From Vreelandella titanicae BH1 (GTDB taxonomy: Bacteria; Pseudomonadota; Gammaproteobacteria; Pseudomonadales; Halomonadaceae): 64,000 nucleotides of DNA. Below, piece after piece: positions 51,801-60,862 of this stretch (the stretch's first letter is position 1; each line of letters begins with the position of its first letter). The position numbers were made by a program, and so were the translations under genes. Location: positions 310,001-374,000 of the forward strand of contig NZ_AOPO01000001.1 in assembly GCF_000336575.1 (NCBI RefSeq). Reading direction: 5' to 3'. The notes beneath the pieces are model-generated. The model did not search any database, was not told the origin of the DNA, and saw only the letters and a list, made by a program, of their open reading frames with translations.

Positions 51801-51844
51801 CCGCCCGTGTTAAGGCGGTACACTTGTTGCTTGGACTGGCTCAT
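48794..51844 (-). CDS. soxA: Sarcosine oxidase alpha subunit
   Basis: The start at 51844 ([12 protein letters not shown]) overlaps the soxD stop in an ATGA; the longer frame upstream overlaps soxD. The product is 1016 residues. The N-terminal part is a ferredoxin-like domain ([22 protein letters not shown]), followed by an NAD-binding domain ([19 protein letters not shown], about residue 175). The C-terminal ~400 residues form a GcvT-like folate-binding domain ([36 protein letters not shown]). The complex oxidises sarcosine to glycine and passes the methyl carbon to THF as 5,10-methylene-THF, with formation of hydrogen peroxide. Confidence 0.96.
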   Translation of the reverse strand: [1016 protein letters not shown]

Positions 51845-52182
51845 GCCCGCACTCCTTCTTGTTGGCTTACCGCAGCGCCCTCGCGAGCCTGGCTTTGGCT
51901 GTCGGCAGTAATCGACGGCTGCTCGCCCATTTTGTAAGTTTCGAGAATCTCGTAGCTCACGGTGTGACGCGTCACGTTGAAAAACTTGCGGCAACCCACC
52001 GCATGCACCCACATTTCATGGTGAACGCCACGGGGGTTGTCACGGAAGAACAGGTAATCCCCCCACTCTTCGTCACTACACGCCTCGGGCTCCTTGGGGC
52101 GCTCGATATGCGCCTGGCCCTTGGGGTGGAATTCCTCTTCCTCACGGTGTTCGCCGCAGTAGGGGCAGTAGATATAGAACAT
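51841..52182 (-). CDS. soxD: Sarcosine oxidase delta subunit
   Basis: This 113-residue protein starts with the zinc-binding pattern of SoxD (CPYCGEHREEEEF) and continues with the family core (EWGDYLFFRDNPRGVHHEMWVHAVGCRKFF). The last ~25 residues are less conserved. It lies between soxB and soxA, overlapping soxA by 4 bp. Confidence 0.94.
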   Translation of the reverse strand: MFYIYCPYCGEHREEEEFHPKGQAHIERPKEPEACSDEEWGDYLFFRDNPRGVHHEMWVHAVGCRKFFNVTRHTVSYEILETYKMGEQPSITADSQSQAREGAAVSQQEGVRA

Positions 52183-52206
52183 GCGAATACTCCTCTCGTA
52201 TGAACC

Positions 52207-53457
52207 CTAGTGGGCCACGCCGGCAGCGCCGTGTTCGTCGATCAGCGCACCGCTATGGAAGCGGAACATGGAGAACGGCTCAGCGATGGGGTGCATTTCC
52301 CCCTTGGCCAGGCTGGCAGCGAATACATGCCCCGACCCTGGTGTGGCTTTGAAGCCGCCGGTACCCCAGCCGCAGTTGAAGTACAGACCCTTCACCGGCG
52401 TTTTGGAGATAATCGGACAGGCATCCGGGCAGGTATCGACGATACCGCCCCACTGACGGTTCATGCGTACCCGAGAGAAGATCGGGAACATTTCAACGAT
52501 CGCCTGGAGCGTGTGCTCCACGGTGGGATAACTGCCGCGTTGACCATAGCCGTTATAGCCGTCGATGCCCGCGCCGATCACCAGGTCGCCCTTGTCGGAC
52601 TGGCTGATGTAGCCATGCACCTGGTTCGACATCACCACCGTATCGAGAATAGGTTTGATCGGTTCAGAGACTAAGGCTTGCAGCGGATGGGACTCCAACG
52701 GCAAGTTAAAGCCGCCCATCTTGGCCAGCACGGAGGAGTTACCGGCAGTCACACAACCGACGGTTTTGGCTTCAATATCGCCACGGTTGGTGTGTACACC
52801 GTAGATCTGGCCATCACGAATCTTGAAGCCGGTGACTTCGGTCTGCTGCAGAATATCCACGCCGTGGGCATCGGCACCGCGGGCATAGCCCCAGGCCACG
52901 GCATCGTGGCGGGCCACCCCCGCGCGCGGCTGCCAGGAGGCACCCATTACCGGGTAACGCGCGTTTTTGGAGCAGTCCATAATCGGCACCAGCTCCTGCA
53001 CTCCTTTGGCGTCTAAAACTTCACCGTCAATGCCATTCAGCCGATTGGCATTCACCCGACGCTGGATATCGCGCATGTCCTGCAGGGTATGCCCCAGGTT
53101 GAGCACCCCCCGCTGGGAGAACATGACGTTGTAGTTAAGGTCTTGGGAAAGCCCTTCCCACAGTTTCATTGCGTGTTCGTAAAGCGCAGCGGATTCGTCC
53201 CATAAGTAGTTGGAACGCACAATGGTGGTATTACGGGCGGTATTACCACCGCCCAGCCAGCCTTTCTCAATCACCGCCACGTTCTTGACGCCGAACTCTT
53301 TCGCCAAATAGTAGGCCGTGGCCAAGCCGTGACCGCCACCACCAACGATGATTACATCGTACTGCTTCTTGGGTGTGGGGTTGCGCCACTGGCGCTCCCA
53401 GTTCTCGTGGTGGCTCAGCGCGTGCTTGACCAGGCCGAAGCCGGAATAGCGTTGCAT
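52207..53457 (-). CDS. soxB: Sarcosine oxidase beta subunit
   Basis: This 416-residue protein is an FAD-dependent amine oxidase of the DadA/GlyOx fold. It has the dinucleotide site [20 protein letters not shown] (about residues 35-54), then [28 protein letters not shown] and a C-terminal [15 protein letters not shown] segment at the flavin. It holds the sarcosine-oxidising site of the SoxBDAG complex. It follows glyA by 47 bp. Confidence 0.96.
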   Translation of the reverse strand: MQRYSGFGLVKHALSHHENWERQWRNPTPKKQYDVIIVGGGGHGLATAYYLAKEFGVKNVAVIEKGWLGGGNTARNTTIVRSNYLWDESAALYEHAMKLWEGLSQDLNYNVMFSQRGVLNLGHTLQDMRDIQRRVNANRLNGIDGEVLDAKGVQELVPIMDCSKNARYPVMGASWQPRAGVARHDAVAWGYARGADAHGVDILQQTEVTGFKIRDGQIYGVHTNRGDIEAKTVGCVTAGNSSVLAKMGGFNLPLESHPLQALVSEPIKPILDTVVMSNQVHGYISQSDKGDLVIGAGIDGYNGYGQRGSYPTVEHTLQAIVEMFPIFSRVRMNRQWGGIVDTCPDACPIISKTPVKGLYFNCGWGTGGFKATPGSGHVFAASLAKGEMHPIAEPFSMFRFHSGALIDEHGAAGVAH

Positions 53458-53504
53458 AGTGGTCTCCTCAGTTCAGCCGCGCCGGGCCCTGCCGGCAAGC
53501 CGAT

Positions 53505-54818
53505 TCAAGCAATGGATTCGACGGCTTCAGCGGCGGACTCAGCGTAGACAGGGTGCTGGGCACACACGTCGGTCACTTTGGCCTGCACCTCGGCTTCAAT
53601 GGAAGCCGTGTCTTTGCCTGCAGCCAATTCGTCCAAGATGTCGCAGATCCAGCCAGCCAGCTCGCTACACTCCTCAGCATCGAAGCCGCGCGTGGTGACC
53701 GCTGGGGTGCCAATACGCAGGCCAGACGTCACAAAGGGGCTTTGTGGGTCGTTGGGCACCGTGTTTTTATTCACCGTAATATGCGCGCGGCCAAGGGCTG
53801 CATCCGCATCTTTACCGGTAATGCCCTGGCGGATAAGCGAAACCAAAAAGAGATGGTCGTCGGTACCGCCGGACACCACATCGTAGCCGCGCTCCATAAA
53901 CACTTTGGCCATGGCCTGGGCGTTATCGATCACCTGCTGCTGGTAGCGCACAAACTCCTGGTTCATGGCTTCCTTAAACGCCACCGCCTTAGCGGCGATC
54001 ACATGCATCAGCGGGCCGCCCTGCTGGCCTGGAAAAACCGCGCCATTAAGCTTTTTATACAGCGCTTCGTCGCCATCGGCGGAGAGAATCAAGCCGCCGC
54101 GGGGGCCGCGCAGCGTTTTATGAGTGGTGGTAGTTACCACATGAGCGTAAGGGAGCGGGCTCGGATAGAGGCCAGCGGCTACCAGGCCAGCGACGTGGGC
54201 CATATCGACCATCAACCAAGCGCCTACCTCATCGGCGATGGCGCGAAAACGCCGCCAATCCACCACGCGAGAGTAAGCGGAGAAACCCGCGATGATCATC
54301 TTCGGCTGGTGCTCGCGAGCTAAGCGCTCGACTTCTTCGTAATCGATCTCGCCGGTTTCCGGCTTGAGGCCATACTGCACGGCGTTGTAGTGCTTACCCG
54401 AGAAATTGGGGGCGGCACCATGGGTTAAGTGACCGCCGTGTGCCAGGCTCATCCCTAATACCGTATCGCCCGGCGATACCAGGGCCATAAACACAGCGGC
54501 ATTGGCCTGGGCCCCGGAGTGCGGCTGCACATTGGCATAATTGGCACTAAAAAGGTGGCAGGCTCGCTCAATGGCCAAGGCTTCAACCTTGTCAACGAAC
54601 TCACAACCACCGTAGTAACGGCGACCTGGATAGCCTTCTGCATACTTGTTGGTCAGCTGTGTACCTTGCGCTTCCATAACAAGTTTGCTGGTATAATTTT
54701 CGGAGGCGATCAACTCAATATGCGCTTCTTGGCGAACCGTTTCTTCAGCGATTGCTTCAGCAAGCAGACTGTCGTAATTGGCCAAACGGGCATTGGGGGA
54801 AAAATTATTCTGAAGCAT
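53505..54818 (-). CDS. glyA: Serine hydroxymethyltransferase
   Basis: The start at 54818 ([16 protein letters not shown]) has GAGGAGG upstream. The product is 437 residues with the PLP Lys in [16 protein letters not shown] and the family segments [30 protein letters not shown] and [11 protein letters not shown]. It combines glycine and methylene-THF, the two products of sarcosine oxidase, into serine. It is the first gene of glyA-soxBDAG-purU, so this is probably the catabolic copy, with a housekeeping copy elsewhere. Confidence 0.95.
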   Translation of the reverse strand: MLQNNFSPNARLANYDSLLAEAIAEETVRQEAHIELIASENYTSKLVMEAQGTQLTNKYAEGYPGRRYYGGCEFVDKVEALAIERACHLFSANYANVQPHSGAQANAAVFMALVSPGDTVLGMSLAHGGHLTHGAAPNFSGKHYNAVQYGLKPETGEIDYEEVERLAREHQPKMIIAGFSAYSRVVDWRRFRAIADEVGAWLMVDMAHVAGLVAAGLYPSPLPYAHVVTTTTHKTLRGPRGGLILSADGDEALYKKLNGAVFPGQQGGPLMHVIAAKAVAFKEAMNQEFVRYQQQVIDNAQAMAKVFMERGYDVVSGGTDDHLFLVSLIRQGITGKDADAALGRAHITVNKNTVPNDPQSPFVTSGLRIGTPAVTTRGFDAEECSELAGWICDILDELAAGKDTASIEAEVQAKVTDVCAQHPVYAESAAEAVESIA

Positions 54819-55037
54819 TACCGCCTCCTCATTAGTCACTTTTTTATTAAGTGCTGGACATACTCTTTAATGCTGATAAACCCAGGTCGCTTTCAACCAA
54901 AGTCCCTATCAACGCGTTCTTACCGCGATACTATCGTTGGAGTCCGGGCCCAAGATGCTTGCCGACGTCACCACGCGATGTATTTGCGACATCGGCAAGA
55001 TTTAGCCAATAACACGGCTGACGCCGCCCAAAAAGCA

Positions 55038-55074
55038 AAGCGCCCTAGACGGGAAGTAACCGTTTAGGGCGCTT
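55038..55074 (-). terminator. Terminator downstream of gbcB
   Basis: AAGCGCCCTAGACGG (55038-55052) pairs with 55060-55074 with a single mismatch. It lies 30 bp past the gbcB stop, and A-rich sequence at 55030-55039 gives T-runs on the minus strand. Confidence 0.82.
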
Positions 55075-55103
55075 AAAACTAGGCAGCAAGGTGCTTGCCG
55101 GGG

Positions 55104-56210
55104 CTAAAAATCGACGATTAAATCCCCCTTCGGCCGACTGCAGCACGACAGGATATAGCCTTCTTCGACATCCTCATCGGTAATACCGCCGTTATGCTCC
55201 ATTTCCACTTCTCCCGACTTGAGCTCCACTCGGCAAGTACCGCAAATCCCCATGCCACAAGCTTTGGGGATATGCAGACCCAGCTTGGCCGCCGCCGCAT
55301 GAACCGTCTCCCCCGGCTGAATACGCACACTTTTCCCTGAAGAGGCAAACTCGATACTAAACAAGTCGCTGGTGTCGACATTTTCAGCATCAACCTCTGC
55401 CTGTTCGGCCAGCTCAAGGACATCTTCACGTACCTCAACCGGCGTAGCGCCAAACGACTCCTCATGGTAGTGATCCATGTTGAAGTTGTTGGCACGAAGA
55501 ATATTTTTGATGGCGTTCATGTAAGGGGTCGGGCCGCAGCAGAATATCTCCCGCTCCATAAAGTCCGGCACAATGAGTTCGAACAGCGGCTGGGTAAGGT
55601 AGCCACGGTAGCCGGCCCAGGCCTCGCCGATATCCTCTTTGTTCTCGCAAATAATATGCAGCTTGAACTCGGGAATACGCGAAAACATATGCACCAGTTC
55701 ACGATGATAAATCACATCGCGAGGGGCACGGGCGCTGTGTATAAATTCAACGTCAACAGCGGCGTTGGTATCAAACAGCCAGCGCGTCATGGACATCAAT
55801 GGGGTAATGCCCACCCCGCCAGAGAGAAACAACACTTTTTCGGCAGGAAAATCAATGGAATTGAAGTTGCCTACCGGGCCATGCACGACCAGCTCGTCGC
55901 CCACTTTTAGGTTCGCATGCAGCCAGTTGGATACCTTGCCCCCTGGCACTTGTTTAACGGTGATTGAAAAGCTGTAAGGGATGGAGGGAGAGCTGGAAAT
56001 GGTATAGGAGCGCATGATCGGCTGATTATCAATCTCCAGCTCCAGCGTCACGAACTGACCGGGCTTGAAGAAGAACAGCACGGGCTGCTCGGCCATGAAG
56101 CAGAACGTGCGCACATCCTGGGTTTCTTGAATCACCTTGACGCAACGCACCTGGTGGCGGCCGTTGGTCCAGGTTTGGGTCGTGACCGGATTGAAAAAAT
56201 TAGTTGTCAT
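55104..56210 (-). CDS. gbcB: Glycine betaine demethylase reductase component
   Basis: The start at 56210 (MTTNFFNPVTTQ) has AGAGG 6 bp upstream; the longer frame is rejected. The product is 368 residues: FAD domain (FKPGQFVTLELEI, MRSYTISSSP), NAD domain (VLFLSGGVGITPLMSM, FCCGPTPYMNAI) and a C-terminal [2Fe-2S] ferredoxin domain with CGMGICGTC and a later Cys. It passes NADH electrons to the GbcA oxygenase. It is divergent from gbcA. Confidence 0.93.
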   Translation of the reverse strand: MTTNFFNPVTTQTWTNGRHQVRCVKVIQETQDVRTFCFMAEQPVLFFFKPGQFVTLELEIDNQPIMRSYTISSSPSIPYSFSITVKQVPGGKVSNWLHANLKVGDELVVHGPVGNFNSIDFPAEKVLFLSGGVGITPLMSMTRWLFDTNAAVDVEFIHSARAPRDVIYHRELVHMFSRIPEFKLHIICENKEDIGEAWAGYRGYLTQPLFELIVPDFMEREIFCCGPTPYMNAIKNILRANNFNMDHYHEESFGATPVEVREDVLELAEQAEVDAENVDTSDLFSIEFASSGKSVRIQPGETVHAAAAKLGLHIPKACGMGICGTCRVELKSGEVEMEHNGGITDEDVEEGYILSCCSRPKGDLIVDF

Positions 56211-56573
56211 TGTCGCCTCTGCCTGACCAGCCTTCATCACCATGCATCGCCGAACCGTATTTGCGATACGGTCAGCACCTTTGAGCTGCATTTTGGGGAC
56301 GCGCCTGCCGACCGACTTACCTGACAGCGACTCGCACTTACCTCGTGCCACTCTTTATCGCTTAGAAACCTCTTTTTTCGTCGCCACTACGCCATCTAAT
56401 GTCGCGGGCAGACAATTGGCAGGCCAGCGCCTGCAACACAATCGGAGCCTGACGTCAGGCCACATTTGAATCAAACGCCAGGTTACGCAACAGAACAACA
56501 AGATACGCAATATTGACTATCGGCCGATTCGCAGCCCTTGAGGGGGGAGCGGAGGTTTACGAGGATACTGGTA
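56211..56573. promoter_or_regulatory. Divergent gbcB/gbcA control region with a 14-bp palindrome
   Basis: These 363 bp hold no gene and must contain promoters for both components of the demethylase. GCCTGACGTCAGGC at 56447-56460 is a perfect palindrome and a candidate operator. No GbdR-type AraC regulator gene is present in the window. Confidence 0.4.
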
Positions 56574-57860
56574 ATGGAAAAAAATGTTTCTAATCGGATG
56601 GATGATCCACTCGCTGCAGCTCGTGACTCAACGGTTCAGATGCTGCAAGAAAGAGGACGTACCTTTTCGCTTCCACAGCCGTTTTACAACGATGCCCGCC
56701 TGTTCGCGCTTGATATGCAGGAGGTCTTCGAAAAGGAATGGCTGTTTGCCGGCATGACATGCGAGATCCCTACCAAGGGCAACTTCATGACATTGGATAT
56801 TGGTAATAATCCCATCGTCATCGTGCGCGGCAGTGAAGGCGCTATTCATGCGTTTCACAATGTTTGCCGCCACCGCGGTTCGCGCCTTTGTGTACAGGAT
56901 AAGGGTAAAGTTGCAAAGCTCGTCTGTCCGTATCACCAGTGGACCTATGAACTTGATGGCCGCTTGTTGTTTGCCGGTAGCGATATGGGCACTAACTTCA
57001 ATCTCGATCAATTTGGCCTCAAACCGGTCAACGTGCATACAGCCGGAGGCTTCATCTTTATCAACCTGAGCGATGAACCGCCTGCGATTGATGATTTTCT
57101 GCAAACGCTTGAGCATTACCTTGAGCCGTACCAAATGGACAACGTCAAGGTTGCCGTCGAGTCCAGTATCGTCGAGCAAGCCAACTGGAAGCTCGTCATC
57201 GAAAACAACCGCGAGTGCTATCACTGCAACGGCGCTCATCCTGAGCTGCTGAACTCATTGCAAGAGTTTGATGACACCGAGGATCCGCGTGCAACGCCTG
57301 CCTATAAGGAACTGGTGGCATGCAAACAAGCAGATTGGGATGAGGAACAAGTTCCCTATCAGTTGAAGCGCCTTGGCAAACGCAATCGACTGACCCGCAC
57401 GCCGCTGCTGGATGGCATTGTCTCCATGACAATGGACGGTAAACCCGGCTGTAAGAAACTAATGGGCCGATTAACAAGCCCTGATATGGGCTCACTGCGC
57501 ATTCTGCATCTGCCCAATTCATGGAATCACTTCATGGGCGATCACGCGGTGGTATTTCGCGTGCTACCGCTTGGCCCGCAGCAAACCGTGGTGACCACTA
57601 AGTGGCTGGTTCATAAAGATGCCGTGGAAGGCGTTGACTACGACCCCGAGCAGCTCCGCCGAGTATGGGATGCGACCAACGACCAGGATCGCCAACTCGC
57701 CGAAGAGAACCAGCGTGGCATTAACTCCAAGGCTTACCAACCCGGCCCTTACTCCGAGACCTATGAGTTCGGCGTTATCGACTTTATCGACTGGTACGCC
57801 GCCCGCATGCTCGAGAACCTAGGATATGATGCGCCGACGTTACACTTAGCCCAAGGTTAA
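56574..57860 (+). CDS. gbcA: Glycine betaine demethylase oxygenase component (Rieske type)
   Basis: The ATG at 56574 (MEKNVSNRMDD) has GAGG 9 bp upstream. The product is 428 residues. The Rieske centre is complete (CRHRGSRL and CPYHQW, about residues 95-117), and the catalytic domain has the ENNRECYHCNGAHPEL iron-site region. It demethylates glycine betaine to dimethylglycine with release of formaldehyde. The length and motif context fit GbcA better than carnitine or stachydrine oxygenases, and the sarcosine genes nearby support this. Confidence 0.92.
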   Translation: MEKNVSNRMDDPLAAARDSTVQMLQERGRTFSLPQPFYNDARLFALDMQEVFEKEWLFAGMTCEIPTKGNFMTLDIGNNPIVIVRGSEGAIHAFHNVCRHRGSRLCVQDKGKVAKLVCPYHQWTYELDGRLLFAGSDMGTNFNLDQFGLKPVNVHTAGGFIFINLSDEPPAIDDFLQTLEHYLEPYQMDNVKVAVESSIVEQANWKLVIENNRECYHCNGAHPELLNSLQEFDDTEDPRATPAYKELVACKQADWDEEQVPYQLKRLGKRNRLTRTPLLDGIVSMTMDGKPGCKKLMGRLTSPDMGSLRILHLPNSWNHFMGDHAVVFRVLPLGPQQTVVTTKWLVHKDAVEGVDYDPEQLRRVWDATNDQDRQLAEENQRGINSKAYQPGPYSETYEFGVIDFIDWYAARMLENLGYDAPTLHLAQG

Positions 57861-57923
57861 AACTTGAAGGATCAAGGCAGCGACGTTTACCGTCACTAGG
57901 ACTTAGCCAGAGTAGCTGACAAC

Positions 57924-57952
57924 GTGTACACATAAGAGACACCTGTGTACAC
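57924..57952. promoter_or_regulatory. Double GTGTACAC dyad upstream of TetR gene
   Basis: GTGTACACA (57924-57932) is perfectly mirrored by TGTGTACAC (57944-57952). Each arm contains the palindrome GTGTACAC, and the two copies are 21 bp apart, two helical turns. It ends 41 bp before the TetR start and is a likely autoregulatory operator. Confidence 0.6.
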
Positions 57953-57993
57953 TTTGCCACACTACTCCTAGACTATTCTTAGAGACCTGCTCA

Positions 57994-58632
57994 ATGCCAT
58001 CCACCGATATTCCCGCTGCCAAGGGTTCTCAAGACGTCTGGCTTGATGCGGCGTTTGAGCTACTACTGGAATCAGGCGTCGATAGCGTGCGCATTCTTTC
58101 CCTGGCCAAGCGACTAAAGCTTTCTCGAACCAGTTTCTACTGGTTCTTCAAGGATCGCGAGGCACTGCTGGAGGCACTGATCGCACGCTGGCGTGAAAAG
58201 AATACCCAAGGACTAGTACATCAAACCGAAGCCTATGCCGAGAATATCGTCGAGGCGATGCTCAATGTCTTCGACTGCTGGCTGGATCCTAAACTGTTCG
58301 ACTCCCCACTAGAGTTCGCCATGCGCAGTTGGGCGCTACAGTCAGCGTCAGTAGTGAGTGAAATCGATGCAGCTGATGCCACCCGTATCGAAGCACTGGC
58401 GCGAATGTTCCAGCGCTACGGCTATGATCCGCTGGCGGCCAACGTTCGTGGCCGCACCATATATCTAACCCAGATCGGCTATATCTCGATGAAGACCCAG
58501 GAACCGCTCGAGGTGCGCATGCAGCGCATCCCCGCCTATGTCGAAATCTTCACCGGCCAGCCGCCTGGGTCCAGGGAATTGCAACGCTTCCATGCCCGCC
58601 ATGGTTATTATTCTCCAACCGGTACTTACTAG
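57994..58632 (+). CDS. TetR/AcrR-family regulator
   Basis: This 212-residue protein has the TetR helix-turn-helix at residues 15-60 (VWLDAAFELLLESGVDSVRILSLAKRLKLSRTSFYWFFKDREALL) and a helical ligand domain. It lies between gbcA and the dgcA-like gene on the same strand. It probably controls the dgcA-like gene and itself. The ligand is unknown; a methylated amine would fit the context. Confidence 0.9.
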   Translation: MPSTDIPAAKGSQDVWLDAAFELLLESGVDSVRILSLAKRLKLSRTSFYWFFKDREALLEALIARWREKNTQGLVHQTEAYAENIVEAMLNVFDCWLDPKLFDSPLEFAMRSWALQSASVVSEIDAADATRIEALARMFQRYGYDPLAANVRGRTIYLTQIGYISMKTQEPLEVRMQRIPAYVEIFTGQPPGSRELQRFHARHGYYSPTGTY

Positions 58633-58713
58633 CCCACAGCAAGCCTGATCGGCTAACACCACCTACCTCCCAGCCGTGCCAGCGGTTAAACATGTTCGCT
58701 TCGAAATGTACAT

Positions 58714-58757
58714 CATTGAACATTTAATTGACAACAATGAACATTAGCGCCTAGATT
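58714..58757 (+). promoter_or_regulatory. Direct repeat and sigma-70-like promoter before the dgcA-like gene
   Basis: CATTGAACATT (58714-58724) recurs as CAATGAACATT (58735-58745), with starts 21 bp apart. The second copy lies between TTGACA (58728-58733) and TAGATT (58752-58757), which are spaced 18 bp and read as -35 and -10 boxes. A repressor bound here would block the promoter. Confidence 0.5.
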
Positions 58758-58789
58758 TATTAAATACACAATAAAATAGAGCGCTACCC

Positions 58790-60841
58790 ATGGTTAACGA
58801 TCCGCTGCTGCAGCCCTTCCAGCTCAAGCATCTCACCCTGAAAAACAGGCTTATGATGACAGCCCATGAGCCCGCTTACCCTGAGGATGGGATGCCCAAG
58901 GCACTCTACCGGGCCTATCACGTCGAGCGCGCCAAGGCAGGCCTTGGTCTGACCATGACTGCCGGATCCGCGGCGGTAGCCAAGGACAGCCCACCCGTGT
59001 TCAACAACATTCTCGCCTATAAGGATGAAGTAGTGCCCTGGATGCGTGAGCTGACCGACGCCTGTCACGAGCACGGCACCGCAGTGATGATCCAGCTCAC
59101 CCACCTGGGCCGGCGCACCCGTTGGGATAAGGGCGACTGGCTGCCAGCGGTGTCGCCTTCGCATCGTCGTGAGGCGTCCCACCGCGCTTTTCCCAAGCAG
59201 GTAGAGGATTGGGATATTGAGCGCCTGATCCGTGACTACGCCGATGCCGCCGAGCGTATGCACGCCGCCGGTCTCGATGGCATCGAGCTACAGGCCTATG
59301 GTCACCTGATGGATCAGTTCTGGTCGCCGCTGACCAATACCCTTGAGGAACCTTATGGCGGCGATCTCGATAACCGACTACGTTTCACCTTCGACGTGCT
59401 GCGCGCTATTCGCCAGCGGGTGGGTGAAGCGTTTATCGTAGGCGTGCGCTACACCGGCGACGAGATGCTGCCGGGCGGGCTGACCTCCGGCGATGGGATG
59501 GAGATATCGCGACGCTTGAAGAGTAGCGGCTTGGTCGACTTCCTCAACGTGGTTCGCGGCCACATCGACACCGATGCAGGGCTCACCGACGTGATTCCCA
59601 TCCAGGGCATGCCCAGCGCCCCGCACCTGGATTTTGCCGGCGAAATACGTCGCGAGATCGACTTCCCCACCTTCCATGGCGCCAAAATCCAGGATGTCGC
59701 CACTGCCCGTTATGCCATCGCCTCAGGCAAGGTCGACATGATCGGCATGACCCGTGCCCACATGGCCGACCCGCACATCGTGCGCAAGATCGCCGAAGGG
59801 CGGGAGGAAGAGATCCGCCCCTGCGTTGGCGCAAACTACTGCCTTGATCGCATCTATCAAGGCGGTGCCGCCTACTGCATCCATAACGCCGCCACCGGGC
59901 GCGAAACCACCATGCCCCACACCATTCCCAAGGCGGCACAGCAACGGCGAGTCGTGATTATCGGCGCAGGGCCAGCAGGGTTGGAAGCCGCTCGTGTTGC
60001 CGGTGAGCGTGGCCATTCGGTGGTGGTGTTCGAAGCCGCCAGCGATGCTGGAGGGCAGATACGTCTTACGGCGCAGAGTGAGCGGCGTCGCGAGATGCTG
60101 GGCATCATCGATTGGCGCCTGGCGCGCTGTGAGGCACTCGGCGTCGAGATCCGCTACAACGTCTGGGCCGAAGCCGAGGAAGTGTTCGCCGAAAAGCCGG
60201 ATGTGGTGATCGTGGCCACCGGCGGCTACCCCATGGAAGACCAGCCCGCAGTCGGCAGCGACTTAGTCGTCAATACCTGGGACATACTCTCCGGGCACGT
60301 GCCGCCGGGCAAACGGGTATTGCTGTTCGACGATGCAGGCGACCACGCAGCCCTGCAGGCGGCTGAGATCATTGCCGCCGCGGGGGCCGAGCTCGAGATT
60401 ATGACGCCGGATCGCACCTTCTCCGCAGAGATCATGGCCATGAACCTAGTGCCCTACATGCGTTCCCTGCAGCGTGCCAACGTCACCTTCACGCCGACTT
60501 ACCGGCTGAAGTCCGTGCAGCGCGACGGCAGTGAACTGCTCGCCGAAATCACCAGCGATTATGCCATTCATGGCCAGCAGGATAGTGGGCATGAGCGGCG
60601 TATCGACCAAGTGGTGGTCAACTACGGCATCACACCGCTGGCCGATATCTATTTCGAGCTAAAACCGCACGCCAGCAACCGTGGCGAGGTGAATTACGAC
60701 GACCTGATCGTGGGCACCCCCCAGAGCGTGACTAGCAACCTGGATGGTCGCTTCCAGCTGTTCCGGATCGGCGATGCCGTCGAGTCCCGGAACACCCACG
60801 CGGCCATCTACGACGCGCTCAGGTTGGTCAAAGACCTTTAA
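58790..60841 (+). CDS. DgcA-like dimethylglycine demethylase (old yellow enzyme family with C-terminal FAD/NAD domain)
   Basis: This 683-residue protein has an N-terminal FMN TIM barrel (LKNRLMMTAHEP, MIQLTHLGRRTRWD, GLDGIELQAYGHLMDQFWSP), a cysteine cluster for a [4Fe-4S] centre (CVGANYCLDRIYQGGAAYC, about residues 345-363), and a C-terminal nucleotide-binding domain (VVIIGAGPAGLEAARVAGERGH). Length and layout match DgcA, which demethylates dimethylglycine to sarcosine. Other members of this family act on trimethylamine, dimethylamine or 2-enoyl substrates, so another N-methyl substrate is possible. The dgcB partner usual in pseudomonads is not adjacent. Confidence 0.8.
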   Translation: MVNDPLLQPFQLKHLTLKNRLMMTAHEPAYPEDGMPKALYRAYHVERAKAGLGLTMTAGSAAVAKDSPPVFNNILAYKDEVVPWMRELTDACHEHGTAVMIQLTHLGRRTRWDKGDWLPAVSPSHRREASHRAFPKQVEDWDIERLIRDYADAAERMHAAGLDGIELQAYGHLMDQFWSPLTNTLEEPYGGDLDNRLRFTFDVLRAIRQRVGEAFIVGVRYTGDEMLPGGLTSGDGMEISRRLKSSGLVDFLNVVRGHIDTDAGLTDVIPIQGMPSAPHLDFAGEIRREIDFPTFHGAKIQDVATARYAIASGKVDMIGMTRAHMADPHIVRKIAEGREEEIRPCVGANYCLDRIYQGGAAYCIHNAATGRETTMPHTIPKAAQQRRVVIIGAGPAGLEAARVAGERGHSVVVFEAASDAGGQIRLTAQSERRREMLGIIDWRLARCEALGVEIRYNVWAEAEEVFAEKPDVVIVATGGYPMEDQPAVGSDLVVNTWDILSGHVPPGKRVLLFDDAGDHAALQAAEIIAAAGAELEIMTPDRTFSAEIMAMNLVPYMRSLQRANVTFTPTYRLKSVQRDGSELLAEITSDYAIHGQQDSGHERRIDQVVVNYGITPLADIYFELKPHASNRGEVNYDDLIVGTPQSVTSNLDGRFQLFRIGDAVESRNTHAAIYDALRLVKDL

Positions 60842-60862
60842 TACAACCCGCCGATCCACTAC

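Noticed and set aside
51845..52012. Extended N-terminus of SoxA inside soxD
   Set aside because: SoxA homology begins at [12 protein letters not shown], and the ATGA overlap with soxD gives a normal coupled start.
54819..55037. Glycine riboswitch before glyA
   Set aside because: I looked for the conserved paired aptamer pattern and did not find it.
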